Part shown: piece by piece, positions 13,438 through 22,944 of the stretch
Numbering within the stretch: position 1 is the first letter of the stretch
How the letters are laid out: the number at the start of each line of letters is the position of its first letter
Assembly (NCBI GenBank): GCA_963517825.1
Contig: CAUQGB010000001.1
Location: forward strand, 1 to 64,000
Origin: Nanogingivalis sp963517825
GTDB taxonomy: Bacteria > Patescibacteriota > Saccharimonadia > Saccharimonadales > Saccharimonadaceae
DNA length: 64,000 bases
Direction of reading: 5' to 3'
The notes under the pieces: model-generated
What the model was told of the DNA's origin: nothing
The model's input: only the letters and a program-made list of their open reading frames with translations
Database searches by the model: none
Position numbers and translations under genes: made by a program

Positions 13438-15877
13438 ATTTAACAACAAAATTAATTAATTTATTTGGAACGAAAATTTCCTTCAAAACCTCTTTATCTT
13501 GCAAGAATTTCAAAACATTGTCCTCTTCTCTCGCAATAGCAATAATTTCATCTTTTCCAGAGTCCGTTGAAACTTTAATTTTCCCGCGGAGCTTTCCATT
13601 AACTTGAACAATAATTTGAATTTCATCGGTTTTCAAAAGCTCTTCATTCCATTTTGGCCAGCCAGATTTTTCAATAAAATTATCATTCCCCAACTGCTGC
13701 CAAAGCTCGCTTGAAATGTGTGGTGCGAAAGGAACAAGCATTTTAAGTAAATCCTCTAAAACAGCTCTCCAATCACTCGAAAAACCTTCAAGCTTTAATT
13801 TATAAAGATCATTTACAAACTCCATTAAAGCAGCAACTGCAGTATTTAAACTTTCGCGATAAAAATCTTCAGTAACCTTCTTAATAGTTTTGTGCTGAAT
13901 TTTTTGAATTTCAGCAAAATTCGAAAGATTTTGTTCCGATTTTTCGCTTTCAATAAATTCTTGAACTAGAACCCACACACGATTTAAGAAACGATACACG
14001 CCAGCAATTCCACGTGGATCCCAAGAGGCATCAATCTCATATGGCGCAATAAACATTTCATAAGTTCGAAGCGAATCTGCGCCGTAACCCTGATCGATAA
14101 CTTCTAGTGGATCGATCGTATTACCTTTCGACTTACTCATTTTTGAACCATCTTCGGCATTGATATAACCATGATAAAGTAGTTTCTTAACAGGCTCAGC
14201 AAAATTTGTCAAACCTAAATCTCTAAAAACATGAGTCCAAAAACGAATATAAAGTAAATGCGCAACAGCGTGATCCCCACCAACATAGTAATCGACTGGA
14301 GCCCAGTAGTTTACGAGCTCTGGATCCCAAGCGCGCTCAGAGTTCCTAGGGTCAGTATATCTCAATAAATACCAGCTTGAACAAGCATAGCCGTCCATAG
14401 TGTCTGTTTCACGAGTCATTTTTTCGCCACCAAATTCGACCGTCATAAACTCTTTACTTTTTGCTAAAGCAGATTTTCCTGAATCGTCAGGCTTAAAATC
14501 GGTAATTTTTGGCAATAATACCGGTAATTGATCTTCTGGAATTAAATGCTCTTTTCCATCTTTATCATAAGTAATAGGAATTGGACATCCCCAATATCGC
14601 TGGCGAGAAATCAACCAGTCGCGCATTTTATATGTAGTTTTCGCACAACCAATTCCGCTTCGTTCAAGCCAATCAGTAATCTGCTCGCGAACATTCGCAG
14701 AATCTTGGCCATTAAATTCTCCCGAATTAACCATAACTCCCTCTCCATGATAGCAAGGGTTATCGTCAATTATATCTGCAGGCTTTTCAATTACCTTAAC
14801 AATATCAAGATCAAATTTTTTAGCAAATTCATAATCACGCTCATCATGAGCAGGAACGGCCATAACCGCGCCCTCACCATATCCACCAAGAACATAATCA
14901 CTAACCCAAACTGGAATTCTCTTACCGTTCGCTGGATTTACAACATAACTACCAGTAAAGATACCTGTTTTCTGTTTGTTTTCTTGGCGTTCAATTTCTG
15001 TTTTTTTCAAAGATTCTTTTTTATATTCTTCAACTTTATCTTTTGTTAAATCATTAACTAGCGTATCAAGAAGAGGGTGTTCAGGTGCAATTGTCAAGAA
15101 AGTCGCCCCAAAAAGTGTGTCTGGACGAGTTGTAAAAACCTTAATCTTTTCACCTTTTGCATTACCTTCAGCAACTTCGAATTCAATCTCTGCACCCTTA
15201 GATTTACCGATCCAATTTCGTTGCATTGTCTTAATTTTTTCAGGCCAGTCAAGATTGTCAATATCCTCCAAGAGCTCATCAGCATAGGCTGTAATTTTGA
15301 AAAACCATTGCGTCATTCGTTTCTTTGTAACTTCTTCACCACATCGCCAACAACGCCCATTCTCAACCTGCTCGTTAGCAAGAACCGTCTTATCGTTGTC
15401 ACACCACCACTGATAACTTTCTTTTCGGTAAGCTAGACCTTTTTTATATAATTCTCGAAAAATCCATTGCGTCCATTTATAATATTCTGGACTTGAAGTA
15501 TTAATTTCACGCGACCAATCAATTGAAATTCCAAGTCGCTTAAACTGTTTTTTGAAATTTTCGATATTGGTTTTTGTGGCTTCTTGAGGCGAAATTCCAG
15601 TTTTGATCGCATAATTTTCAGCCGGCAAACCAAAAGTATCCCAACCGATTGGATTTAAAACATTCTTTCCTTGTTGTCTATAAAAACGAGCAATCGAATC
15701 AACAATCGTATAACTTCGTGCATGTCCAGTGTGAAGTCCTGCACCGCTTGGATACGGAAACATTCCCGAAATATACATTTTTTGTTTCGAAGAGTCCGCC
15801 TTCACTTCATAAAGCTTTGACTCGTCCCATTTCTTTTGCCATTTTTCTTCAATTTCAATCGGATTATATCTTTTCAT
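13436..15877 (-). CDS. leuS: Leucine--tRNA ligase
   Basis: Class I synthetase that charges tRNA-Leu. The HIGH-type motif is in FPYPSGAGLHTGHARSYT and the KMSKS motif in EDGSKMSKSKGNTIDPL. The editing (CP1) domain is present (KVFTTRPDTLFGATFLTIAP; AVPAHDERDYEFAKKF), and a zinc-knuckle pair is seen in GRCWRCGEE. 813 residues, standard bacterial length. ATG 15877 lies 9 nt after the -10 box with no ribosome site, so it is probably leaderless. Confidence 0.97.
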   Translation of the reverse strand: MKRYNPIEIEEKWQKKWDESKLYEVKADSSKQKMYISGMFPYPSGAGLHTGHARSYTIVDSIARFYRQQGKNVLNPIGWDTFGLPAENYAIKTGISPQEATKTNIENFKKQFKRLGISIDWSREINTSSPEYYKWTQWIFRELYKKGLAYRKESYQWWCDNDKTVLANEQVENGRCWRCGEEVTKKRMTQWFFKITAYADELLEDIDNLDWPEKIKTMQRNWIGKSKGAEIEFEVAEGNAKGEKIKVFTTRPDTLFGATFLTIAPEHPLLDTLVNDLTKDKVEEYKKESLKKTEIERQENKQKTGIFTGSYVVNPANGKRIPVWVSDYVLGGYGEGAVMAVPAHDERDYEFAKKFDLDIVKVIEKPADIIDDNPCYHGEGVMVNSGEFNGQDSANVREQITDWLERSGIGCAKTTYKMRDWLISRQRYWGCPIPITYDKDGKEHLIPEDQLPVLLPKITDFKPDDSGKSALAKSKEFMTVEFGGEKMTRETDTMDGYACSSWYLLRYTDPRNSERAWDPELVNYWAPVDYYVGGDHAVAHLLYIRFWTHVFRDLGLTNFAEPVKKLLYHGYINAEDGSKMSKSKGNTIDPLEVIDQGYGADSLRTYEMFIAPYEIDASWDPRGIAGVYRFLNRVWVLVQEFIESEKSEQNLSNFAEIQKIQHKTIKKVTEDFYRESLNTAVAALMEFVNDLYKLKLEGFSSDWRAVLEDLLKMLVPFAPHISSELWQQLGNDNFIEKSGWPKWNEELLKTDEIQIIVQVNGKLRGKIKVSTDSGKDEIIAIAREEDNVLKFLQDKEVLKEIFVPNKLINFVVK

Positions 15878-15886
15878 ACTATCTAG

Positions 15887-15915
15887 ATTATATCAAAAAT
15901 AGTATAAAAAATCAA
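15887..15915 (-). promoter_or_regulatory. leuS promoter, TTGATT-17-TATAAT (leaderless)
   Basis: -35 at 15915-15910 and -10 at 15892-15887, 9 nt before the leuS ATG. It lies at the very end of the upstream operon. Confidence 0.8.
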
Positions 15916-15919
15916 AAAA

Positions 15920-16393
15920 TCACCATAGATCAACCTTATCACAAATATATTCATTTTCATTAGTTAGATAAACATCAACCAACTCATTATTTTTGTAAAA
16001 TTCAATTCTATTTTGAAGATTGCCAATTTCCGGCTCAATAACATTATTCCACCAACTTTCACCAGAGCGATATATAACGCGACTTTTATAATCTTGCATT
16101 ACTCTTTCGTTAAGAGCATTTGGTAAAATAAGTATAAAACTAATCTTTTTTGAAAGTAGTCTCCTCAAAATCTCATCATCTTCACTAATAAATATAATTT
16201 CGAAATTGCCCGAATAATATTCTTCTTCAATTTTCTGTACACAAAAATCAAAAAAATGAGATCTTTCAACTTCACTCATCATTTTAGTTTTACTACTCTC
16301 ATTAAATTCCATATCTAAAAATCGCTTTTTAGATATTTTTGAAAGAGTAGTTTTACCCAAACAAGGATAAGCTGCAATAATTTTAGTTTGCAT
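15920..16393 (-). CDS. Putative P-loop nucleotide-binding protein
   Basis: 157 residues, family not recognised. Residues 6-16 read IAAYPCLGKTT, a Walker A variant (A-x4-GKT) at the end of a first beta strand, as in small nucleoside or polynucleotide kinases. IIFISEDDEILRRLL and SFILILPNALNERVMQDYKS look like the following strands with a lid-like basic helix. LDMEFNESSK after the P-loop could hold the acidic base. It overlaps the 3' end of ligA by 11 nt and so belongs to the ligA operon. A repair-linked kinase is possible, but the evidence is weak. Confidence 0.6.
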   Translation of the reverse strand: MQTKIIAAYPCLGKTTLSKISKKRFLDMEFNESSKTKMMSEVERSHFFDFCVQKIEEEYYSGNFEIIFISEDDEILRRLLSKKISFILILPNALNERVMQDYKSRVIYRSGESWWNNVIEPEIGNLQNRIEFYKNNELVDVYLTNENEYICDKVDLW

Positions 16394-18404
16394 TTATTTC
16401 TTTCAAGAATTCATCTTCATCCATAACTTTTACACCAAGTTTTTTAGCCTTCGAAATTTTTGTTGCACCAACCTTTTCGCCAATTACCAAAAAGTCTGTA
16501 GTTTTCGAAATCGTTTTTTGGAATTTTCCACCCAACTCTTCAATTTTTTCTGCAGCTTTTTCACGCGCCATTGTTTTTAGCGTTCCGGTAATTACAAAAT
16601 TTTTACCACTTAAGATCCCTTCATTTTTTGCAAAATTTTGCACTTTCACACCAAGATTAAACATTTTTGTTAAAACTCGCAAATTTTCATCATCATTAAA
16701 ATATGCTAAAATACTTTCAGCAACTTTCTTACCAATACCATCAATTTCAAGCAATTCTTCAAGATTCGAATCACGCAGATTTTCAAATTTTTCAAACTTT
16801 TCCGCTAAAAGATTTGCCGTTTCGCCTCCAACATGTCTAATTCCGAGAGCAGAAATAAATTTTGCAAGTTCTGGATTTTTCGAAAACTCAATTGCTTGCA
16901 AAAGATTATTTGCCGATATTTCAGCAAAACGCTCGAGCTTTAATAAATCCTCTTTTTTAAGCAAATAAATATCCGCCAAATCTCGAATCAAACCTTTTTC
17001 AACCAGCAAATTAACATTTTTTTCACCGAGGTTTTCTATATCCAATCCTGCTTTCGAAGCATAAAAGGCCACCATTTTTTTCAAAATTAAGTCAGAATTC
17101 AAACCTTTTGCACGATATGCAACTTCGCCGTCTGGTCGATAAAACTCAATATCAGGAAATTGTTTCGAAAGTTCATCTTTAAAATTAAACGGTTTAGTAT
17201 TTTTTGGGCGAAGTTCAGGCAAAACTCGCAAAATTTTTGGAATAATATCGCCAGATTTAAAAACCACAACCGTATCACCAATCCGAACATCGAGACGCTG
17301 AATCTCATCAGCGTTATGAAGACTAGCATGCCGAACGGTAGTTCCAGCAAGTTGAACTGGCGAAAAAACCGCAACAGGAGTTGCCACACCAGTCCTACCG
17401 ATCGAAATTACTATGTCCGAAATCAAAGCCGTAACTTCTTCGGGGGAATATTTAAAAGCAATTGCTGCACGAGGCTGTTTTCCAACAATTCCAAGATTCG
17501 AAAACTGTTCGCGATTATTAAGTTTTACAACTAAGCCATCAGTGTTGAAGGAGAGGTCTTTTCTCTTTTCACTCCAAAAATCAATAAACTCGATAACTTT
17601 TTTTAAACCGTTAATTTTTGAAGCTTGCTCATTTATTGTAAAACCAAGATTTTTTAATGCTTCATAAGCGAACTGGTTGGTAGGGATATCTTGTGGATTT
17701 TCACGAATTAAATCATAAGCTCGAAAATGTAGAGGTCGAGAAGCTGCAATTGAAGGATCGAGCTGGCGAATTGTACCTGCGGCTAAATTTCGCGGATTAG
17801 CAAATTCTGGTTCACCATGCTCTTTTCGAACAAGATTTATCTTTTCAAAATCTTCCTTCAAAATAACAATCTCGCCACGAACTTCAGTTCTTCCATTTTT
17901 AAAATTTTCAAATTCACCACTCGCCTGTAAAAAAAGCGGAATATTTTTAATTGTTCGAATATTGCTCGAGACATCTTCGCCAATAAAAGAATCACCTCGA
18001 GTAACAGCTCTCACAAATTCACCATTCTCAAAAATAAGAGAACAAGCTAAACCATCCATTTTAATATCTGCGAAAAATTCCTCTTCAATATTTGGTTCAA
18101 GTTTTTTAATTCTTTCAAACCAATCAAAAATTTCTTTACTGCTAAAAATATCGTTTAAACTTAACATCCTACTAGCGTGAGAAACCTTAGTAAACCCGCC
18201 CTTAACCATATTTCCGACTCTTTGTGTTGGTGAGTTTTTTGATATTATTTCTGGGTTCTCAGCCTCAATCCTCTTAAGCTCAGAAAAAAGTGAATCATAA
18301 ACCGAATCTGGAACGCTTGGATTATCAAGAGTGTGATATTCGAAAGAATAACGGTTCAAAAGCTCTAGCAAATCTTTATATCGAGTGTTTTTATCTGTCC
18401 CCAT
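16383..18404 (-). CDS. ligA: NAD-dependent DNA ligase, zinc-finger cysteines missing
   Basis: Seals nicks in DNA using NAD+. Present are domain Ia (YKDLLELLNRYSFEYHTLDN, PSVPDSVYD), the adenylation lysine in ADIKMDGLACSL (about residue 115), GRTGVATPVAVF, OB-fold, helix-hairpin-helix repeats (EELLEIDGIGKKVAESI) and a C-terminal BRCT domain (GILSGKNFVITGTL). Residues ~416-438, where LigA normally has four zinc-binding cysteines, contain none (FPDIEFYRPDGEVAYRAKGL). Start ATG 18404 has AGGA upstream; the in-frame TTG codons before it are rejected. The start overlaps the upstream gene by 14 nt. Confidence 0.96.
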   Translation of the reverse strand: MGTDKNTRYKDLLELLNRYSFEYHTLDNPSVPDSVYDSLFSELKRIEAENPEIISKNSPTQRVGNMVKGGFTKVSHASRMLSLNDIFSSKEIFDWFERIKKLEPNIEEEFFADIKMDGLACSLIFENGEFVRAVTRGDSFIGEDVSSNIRTIKNIPLFLQASGEFENFKNGRTEVRGEIVILKEDFEKINLVRKEHGEPEFANPRNLAAGTIRQLDPSIAASRPLHFRAYDLIRENPQDIPTNQFAYEALKNLGFTINEQASKINGLKKVIEFIDFWSEKRKDLSFNTDGLVVKLNNREQFSNLGIVGKQPRAAIAFKYSPEEVTALISDIVISIGRTGVATPVAVFSPVQLAGTTVRHASLHNADEIQRLDVRIGDTVVVFKSGDIIPKILRVLPELRPKNTKPFNFKDELSKQFPDIEFYRPDGEVAYRAKGLNSDLILKKMVAFYASKAGLDIENLGEKNVNLLVEKGLIRDLADIYLLKKEDLLKLERFAEISANNLLQAIEFSKNPELAKFISALGIRHVGGETANLLAEKFEKFENLRDSNLEELLEIDGIGKKVAESILAYFNDDENLRVLTKMFNLGVKVQNFAKNEGILSGKNFVITGTLKTMAREKAAEKIEELGGKFQKTISKTTDFLVIGEKVGATKISKAKKLGVKVMDEDEFLKEINAN

Positions 18405-19467
18405 CAACAATCCTTCGATATAAAACGTAAATATAAACCGAACTTAAAACACAAGAAAAACAACTCATTAGGAGCATCGAGATCGGTACGATCGGAATAT
18501 TGACAAAGAATCCATTAATTGAAATCAGCCAATTCATCAACATAATTATTGGAATTATTATAATCGACCAAATTAAAGCAAGTATGAATATTAAAAATAG
18601 AATTCTCTTCAATATCGCAAGCCTTCTTTGAGAAACCATATCGCCAGCAATCTTTAGAGCCTGTAGTGGATAGGTTCCTGGAATTGTGACAATAATCATT
18701 GCAAAAATTGAGCCCATAACCCAAAAAGCTGAGAGTGAGAATAGCAATAGTATTGCACTAAAAAATACAGCCTGTTCTATTCCGCTCGATAAAAAACTTG
18801 TTGTTTTTGCGGCCGCACCAACAATCGTTGCAATAAATACAGGAACTAATTGCATTAATATTACAATAGTAATAACCGTCATTGGGATAATAGGAGCTCC
18901 GCAAGAATATAAAGCATCTCTTAAATTCAAGTTCTTTTTTCCACTTAAAATATTTCTGCAAATCTGAACCGTTGCAAGCCAAATAAACAGTATTATTATA
19001 GCAAACATTATCTGCTGAATTTCAGTCGGAGATTGCACTAAACCGCCACTATTAAATGTTGCAGCCATAACCAACCCAGCTTTGCCAATTTCACCAAAAA
19101 AACCTTCAAAATTACCGCCATTAGTAGTATCAATAACAGCTTGCAGACTTGAAACGAAATTCTGATCCATCAACCCGATAAGAAGAATACTAGCTAAAGA
19201 AGAAACTAAAACAAGATTTCGAAAAATACTTTTATTTTCTCGAATCAGCCTGAAAACAGACCCCAATAAGTTCCAATAACCTCCAATTTCTAATGGTCGA
19301 GTATAGTCTCTTTTTTTCGAAAGCTTAAAACTTCTATGAGGGCGGCGAGATTTAAAGTTTCGAAACCTTATTACTATATTTTTTCGTATAAAAATTCTTA
19401 CACTAATCCACCAAAAATAGACTAAACTAATTTGTTTTTCGTTTGAACTTAAAATTCTTTTCTTCAT
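18391..19467 (-). CDS. Multi-pass membrane protein of unknown function
   Basis: 358 residues. A very basic cytoplasmic N-terminus (RFRNFKSRRPHRSFKLSKKR) is followed by a first membrane helix near residues 85-100 and at least five more after 150 (IMFAIIILFIWLATVQI, PMTVITIVILMQLVPVFIATIV, AVFFSAILLLFSLSAFWVMG, ILFLIFILALIWSIIIIPII, PISMLLMSCFSCVLSSVYIY). The layout resembles YIP1 or glycerophosphodiesterase membrane-domain proteins, but no motif proves it. Directly follows htpX, so may take part in membrane quality control. Confidence 0.7.
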   Translation of the reverse strand: MKKRILSSNEKQISLVYFWWISVRIFIRKNIVIRFRNFKSRRPHRSFKLSKKRDYTRPLEIGGYWNLLGSVFRLIRENKSIFRNLVLVSSLASILLIGLMDQNFVSSLQAVIDTTNGGNFEGFFGEIGKAGLVMAATFNSGGLVQSPTEIQQIMFAIIILFIWLATVQICRNILSGKKNLNLRDALYSCGAPIIPMTVITIVILMQLVPVFIATIVGAAAKTTSFLSSGIEQAVFFSAILLLFSLSAFWVMGSIFAMIIVTIPGTYPLQALKIAGDMVSQRRLAILKRILFLIFILALIWSIIIIPIIMLMNWLISINGFFVNIPIVPISMLLMSCFSCVLSSVYIYVLYRRIVDGDR

Positions 19468-20343
19468 CTATAACCTCGAACTATTGTCTTTTAATCTCGA
19501 AATCCTATCATCTATTGATGGATGCGTTGAAAATAAATTTTGAAAAAAACTACGCTTCATCGGATTTACTATAAACAGATTTGCTGTTGTAGAATTCTGC
19601 TTTCTAAGCGGTTTCTCATTATTTTTTAGTTTTTGAAGAGCACTAATCATTCCTTCAGGATATCTTGTAAGTGAAACAGCTGTCGCATCAGCTAAGAATT
19701 CACGCTGGCGAGAGATTGCAAGTCGTGTAACTAATGCTAACAAAGGAGAAATCATCACAAATAGCAAGCCTAAAACCACAATCAATGGATTTCGATTATC
19801 ATTATCGTCATCGCTCCAAATAAAAAATCTCAATACTAATTCCGATATTAGCTCAATCACAGAAGTTAACGCCACCGCAGCCATAGAAACTCTAATATCG
19901 TAGTTCTTAATGTGTGACATCTCGTGAGCAACAACAGCTTCCAATTCACTTTTATTCATAATACTCAAAAGTCCCGTAGTTGCGCATATTATTGACTTTT
20001 CCGGATTAGTTCCAGCCGCAAAAGCATTAGGTGATTCATCATCTATTATATATAGTTTAGGCATAGGTAGCCCCGCAGTTATTGATATAGTTTCTACAGC
20101 AGAGTAAAACCCAGGAGCAATTTCTCTAGAAACCGGTTTCGCACCATTCATATATAATACAATACTTTTCGAAATATTGTATTGAACTAAAGCATATAAT
20201 ATCGAAAACACTAATAAAATTATAAAAATATAATCATTTTTATAGATATACGAAAAATATAGCCCAATTCCTGAAATTATTGCGATAAATACCATAAATA
20301 TTATTACAGTATTGCGCTTATTCTCAGATATTGAGCTATACAC
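19468..20343 (-). CDS. htpX: Membrane zinc metalloprotease HtpX
   Basis: 291 residues. Degrades misfolded membrane proteins from the cytoplasmic side. Two N-terminal membrane helices, then PNAFAAGTNPEKSIICATTG, the zinc motif VVAHEMSHIKNYDIRVSM (HExxH), two further helices (VIELISELVLRFFIW; LIVVLGLLFVMISPLLALV) and the third-ligand region SRQREFLADATAV. Ends THPSIDDRISRL, typical of HtpX. Forms a pair with lemA upstream, a very common arrangement. Confidence 0.96.
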   Translation of the reverse strand: MYSSISENKRNTVIIFMVFIAIISGIGLYFSYIYKNDYIFIILLVFSILYALVQYNISKSIVLYMNGAKPVSREIAPGFYSAVETISITAGLPMPKLYIIDDESPNAFAAGTNPEKSIICATTGLLSIMNKSELEAVVAHEMSHIKNYDIRVSMAAVALTSVIELISELVLRFFIWSDDDNDNRNPLIVVLGLLFVMISPLLALVTRLAISRQREFLADATAVSLTRYPEGMISALQKLKNNEKPLRKQNSTTANLFIVNPMKRSFFQNLFSTHPSIDDRISRLKDNSSRL

Positions 20344-20359
20344 CTTTAAAACACCTCTT

Positions 20360-20923
20360 TTAGAATTTTACCTGAGGGGCGTTCTCAACAGCTTTTCGAT
20401 CTTCAACTTCAAAGAAATCTCTCTTTTCGAAACCTAATTTTCGGGCAAATATGTTTGTTGGAAATGTTTTGATTTTAATATTTAAATCTCGAACACCCCC
20501 GTTATAGAATCGTCGGGCACCTTGAATTTTATCTTCAATCTCTTGTTGCTGTTGTTGAAATTGGATAAAACCTTCATTAGCTTTCAATTCTGGATAATTT
20601 TCAGCTACAGCAAACAATCGCCCAAGAGCTTGAGTCATTTCACCTTCAGCTTTAGCAGCTGCTACAACGTCGTTTCCAGCACCCATCAAACCTGCACGCG
20701 CAGAACTCACGTTTTCAAAAACTTCTTTTTCGTGCTCAGCATAACCTTTGACTGTTTCAACAAGATTAGGAATTAAATCAGCTCGATATTTTAGCTGAAC
20801 AGCTATATCGCTCCACGCCTCTTCAACCCGCTCATTTAACCGAACAAGAGCATTATATTGCCCCCATACAAACAAACCGATCAATACAGCGATCGCTATA
20901 ATTATAATAATTGCAATTGACAT
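20360..20923 (-). CDS. lemA: LemA family protein
   Basis: 187 residues. N-terminal membrane anchor (IAIIIIIAIAVLIGLFVWGQ) with a helical domain: YNALVRLNERVEEAWSDIAV, LKYRADLIPNLVETVKGYAE, NGGVRDLNIKIKTFPTNIFA and the C-terminal FFEVEDRKAVENAPQVKF are family hallmarks. The topology is N-out or N-in with a short periplasm-like tail; function is not settled, but it is consistently paired with htpX as here. The promoter may be shared with the tRNA-Leu upstream. Confidence 0.95.
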   Translation of the reverse strand: MSIAIIIIIAIAVLIGLFVWGQYNALVRLNERVEEAWSDIAVQLKYRADLIPNLVETVKGYAEHEKEVFENVSSARAGLMGAGNDVVAAAKAEGEMTQALGRLFAVAENYPELKANEGFIQFQQQQQEIEDKIQGARRFYNGGVRDLNIKIKTFPTNIFARKLGFEKRDFFEVEDRKAVENAPQVKF

Positions 20924-20953
20924 TTTTCTTAAATTCTCCTACTATCGTTAATT

Positions 20954-21041
20954 TGGTGCGCAAGGCGGGAATCGAACCCGCACGACTGTTTAGGTCAAGG
21001 GATTTTAAGTCCCTCGCGTCTACCAATTCCGCCACTCGCGC
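20954..21041 (-). tRNA. tRNA-Leu (anticodon TAA)
   Basis: Cloverleaf with long variable arm. Acceptor GCGCGAG pairs with CTTGCGC, followed by ACCA, so the CCA end is encoded. The anticodon loop CTTAAAA gives TAA, reading UUA, a favoured codon in this AT-rich genome. Confidence 0.97.
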
Positions 21042-21049
21042 ATACTTAC

Positions 21050-21078
21050 ATTTTACACGCCCCAACCGTAAAAGTCAA
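21050..21078 (-). promoter_or_regulatory. tRNA-Leu promoter, TTGACT-17-TAAAAT
   Basis: -35 at 21078-21073 and -10 at 21055-21050, 9 nt before the mature 5' end. Confidence 0.85.
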
Positions 21079-21095
21079 GGCGCGTAATTTTATTT

Positions 21096-21410
21096 TTAAG
21101 CTTCGTCTTTATCAAGAAGTGGTGCAATAATCATAATAAATAGAGAAAAAGCACCAAGCACTAAGAATGTAGCCCAAGCTTTACCCATTAATTCACCTAG
21201 GTTATTATCTAACCAGATATTTACTAGGCTAATCAAAGCACAAACCATAGCTGTAAAAATATTAAACCAAATACAAACTTGTCGGATACTTTTTACTGTC
21301 TGGCTATATTTCTTTTTTACAGGAGCTATTCGAGAATAAACTACAGCTTTTTCTTCAGTATCATTCTCTCCTTTTCGAATCTCTACAACCTTCTGATTTT
21401 CACTATTCAT
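21096..21410 (-). CDS. Small two-helix membrane protein
   Basis: 104 residues. A hydrophilic cytoplasmic N-terminus (about 40 residues, RKGENDTEEKAVVYSR, PVKKKYSQTVKSIRQ) is followed by two membrane helices (WFNIFTAMVCALISLVNIWL and ATFLVLGAFSLFIMIIAPLL) and a short acidic tail. No family recognised. AAAGGA lies 6 nt before the ATG. It begins 26 nt after tRNA-Cys with no separate promoter evident, so it is probably read through from that tRNA. Confidence 0.7.
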   Translation of the reverse strand: MNSENQKVVEIRKGENDTEEKAVVYSRIAPVKKKYSQTVKSIRQVCIWFNIFTAMVCALISLVNIWLDNNLGELMGKAWATFLVLGAFSLFIMIIAPLLDKDEA

Positions 21411-21435
21411 ATCTATTCCTTTACTTTAAATTATT

Positions 21436-21509
21436 TGGAGGCACCTACCGGATTTGAACCGGTGTAAACGGTTTTGCAGACCGCTGCGTAACCACTCCGC
21501 CAAGGCGCC
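21436..21509 (-). tRNA. tRNA-Cys (anticodon GCA)
   Basis: Acceptor GGCGCCT pairs with AGGTGCC, discriminator T, encoded CCA. Anticodon loop CTGCAAA gives GCA. Confidence 0.97.
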
Positions 21510-21512
21510 AAA

Positions 21513-21535
21513 GTGGTATAAAACGATTATACCAC
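21513..21535. promoter_or_regulatory. Inverted repeat over the tRNA-Cys -10 box
   Basis: GTGGTATAA and TTATACCAC, perfect 9-bp arms 5 bases apart, enclosing the minus-strand TATAAT at 21531-21526. Could be an operator or chance symmetry around an extended -10 (TGTGGTATAAT also precedes tRNA-Arg at 49542). Confidence 0.45.
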
Positions 21536-21562
21536 AGACTCTTTAAAAAATAAACAGTAGCG

Positions 21563-22864
21563 CTATTTTTTCAAAATTTCTTCTAGATTAATATTATTTC
21601 CCGTCTCCATATCTTTAAAAAAGAATGAATTTTCTAAAATCTCCCTATCGCCAATCACTAAAGTATATCGAACACCTCGTTTATCTGCAAATTTAAAGGC
21701 TTTTTTCATATTAAAATTCTCTAACAGAACTTCGACATTTTTACCTTGATTACGCATCTTATTAGCGATTTCGAAAGATTTTTTCAGCTCCCGTTCGCCA
21801 CCCATTGGAATTACTAGATATTCGGCTTCTGAGCGTTTATTGAAACTCAAGAGGTTTAAATCTCGCAAGCACCAAAATAATCGCGTTAATCCAATTGAAG
21901 CACCCACACCGGGGAGTTTTTCTTTCGAATAATAACTACTTAAATTATCGTATCTTCCACCGCTTGAAACTGAGCCAATTTGTTTGAAATCATCTAGATT
22001 TGTTTCAAAAACTGTTCCGGTATAATAATCCAATCCTCGAACAATCAACATGTCAAGCTTGAAATATCCTTCCTGAACACCCATATTTTTCAGCAAACCC
22101 GAAACTTCAGAAAGTTCCACTATTCCATTACTGAAGCGTTCATTATTTATCTTTCTTGACATATTTTTAAGACTATCTAAAACCTCTTCACAAGAGCCAG
22201 AAATATTTATAAATTCAACTATTACTGAAGATTTTTCACCCAAATCTAAATTATTTAATTGTTCAGCAAACTCTTCACTTGAAATTTTTTCAGCCCGATC
22301 AATTAAAGCCATAATTTCAGAAGATTTATCTTCAACACCCAAACCTTCAATCAAACCGCTTATAATATTTCTATTACTAATTCGAATCGTAAAATTGCCA
22401 AAATTAAGTTCACGAAAGATGCTGTAAATCACAGAAATGACTTCAGCATCATAGTTTACGCTCAATTTTTCACGACCAATAACATCAATATCGCATTGAT
22501 AAAATTCTCGAAAACGACCCCTCTGAGAACGTTCACCTCGATAAACTTTACCTATTTGCGAACGTTTAAATGGAAATTGCAATTGTCCAATATTATCCGC
22601 AACATAACGTGCGGTTGGAACAGTCAAATCAAACCGCAAACTTAAATCATTATCACCCTTTTTAAAGCGATATATTTGCTTTTCGGTCTCGCCGCCAGCC
22701 TTGGCTAATAAAACTTCAGTTCGTTCAATTGCTGGCGTATCAATTGGCGAAAAACCAAACTTTGCATAATTTAGCTCAATTATATTCTTAATTCGATTAA
22801 ACTCAATTTGCTCCTCAGGAAGAAGTTCCATCATTCCTGGTAAAGGTTTAGTATTGATCTTCAT
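21563..22864 (-). CDS. hisS: Histidine--tRNA ligase
   Basis: Class II synthetase for tRNA-His. Residues include PLPGMMELLPEEQIEFNRIK (motif 1 region), SLRFDLTVPTARYVADN, KRSQIGKVYRGERSQRGRFR (motif 2), EFYQCDIDVIG and the HisRS-specific LDYYTGTVFE, plus GRYDNL. 433 residues, normal. Start ATG 22864 has AAGGAA upstream; an in-frame TTG at 22885 is rejected. The cognate tRNA-His lies 32 kb away at 54828. Confidence 0.97.
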   Translation of the reverse strand: MKINTKPLPGMMELLPEEQIEFNRIKNIIELNYAKFGFSPIDTPAIERTEVLLAKAGGETEKQIYRFKKGDNDLSLRFDLTVPTARYVADNIGQLQFPFKRSQIGKVYRGERSQRGRFREFYQCDIDVIGREKLSVNYDAEVISVIYSIFRELNFGNFTIRISNRNIISGLIEGLGVEDKSSEIMALIDRAEKISSEEFAEQLNNLDLGEKSSVIVEFINISGSCEEVLDSLKNMSRKINNERFSNGIVELSEVSGLLKNMGVQEGYFKLDMLIVRGLDYYTGTVFETNLDDFKQIGSVSSGGRYDNLSSYYSKEKLPGVGASIGLTRLFWCLRDLNLLSFNKRSEAEYLVIPMGGERELKKSFEIANKMRNQGKNVEVLLENFNMKKAFKFADKRGVRYTLVIGDREILENSFFFKDMETGNNINLEEILKK

Positions 22865-22897
22865 AAATATTCCTTGTTTCTTCAATTTTATCTTTAA

Positions 22898-22926
22898 ATA
22901 GTACCATATTTTAATGTTTTTTTCAA
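22898..22926 (-). promoter_or_regulatory. hisS promoter, TTGAAA-17-TACTAT
   Basis: -35 at 22926-22921 and -10 at 22903-22898 on the minus strand, divergent from the rarA promoter. Confidence 0.6.
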
Positions 22927-22944
22927 TTTTAGAGATTGCATTTT

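Noticed and set aside
14546..15049. 167-aa plus-strand ORF
   Set aside because: Lies antisense inside leuS with no ribosome site or promoter; its translation is low-complexity shadow sequence.
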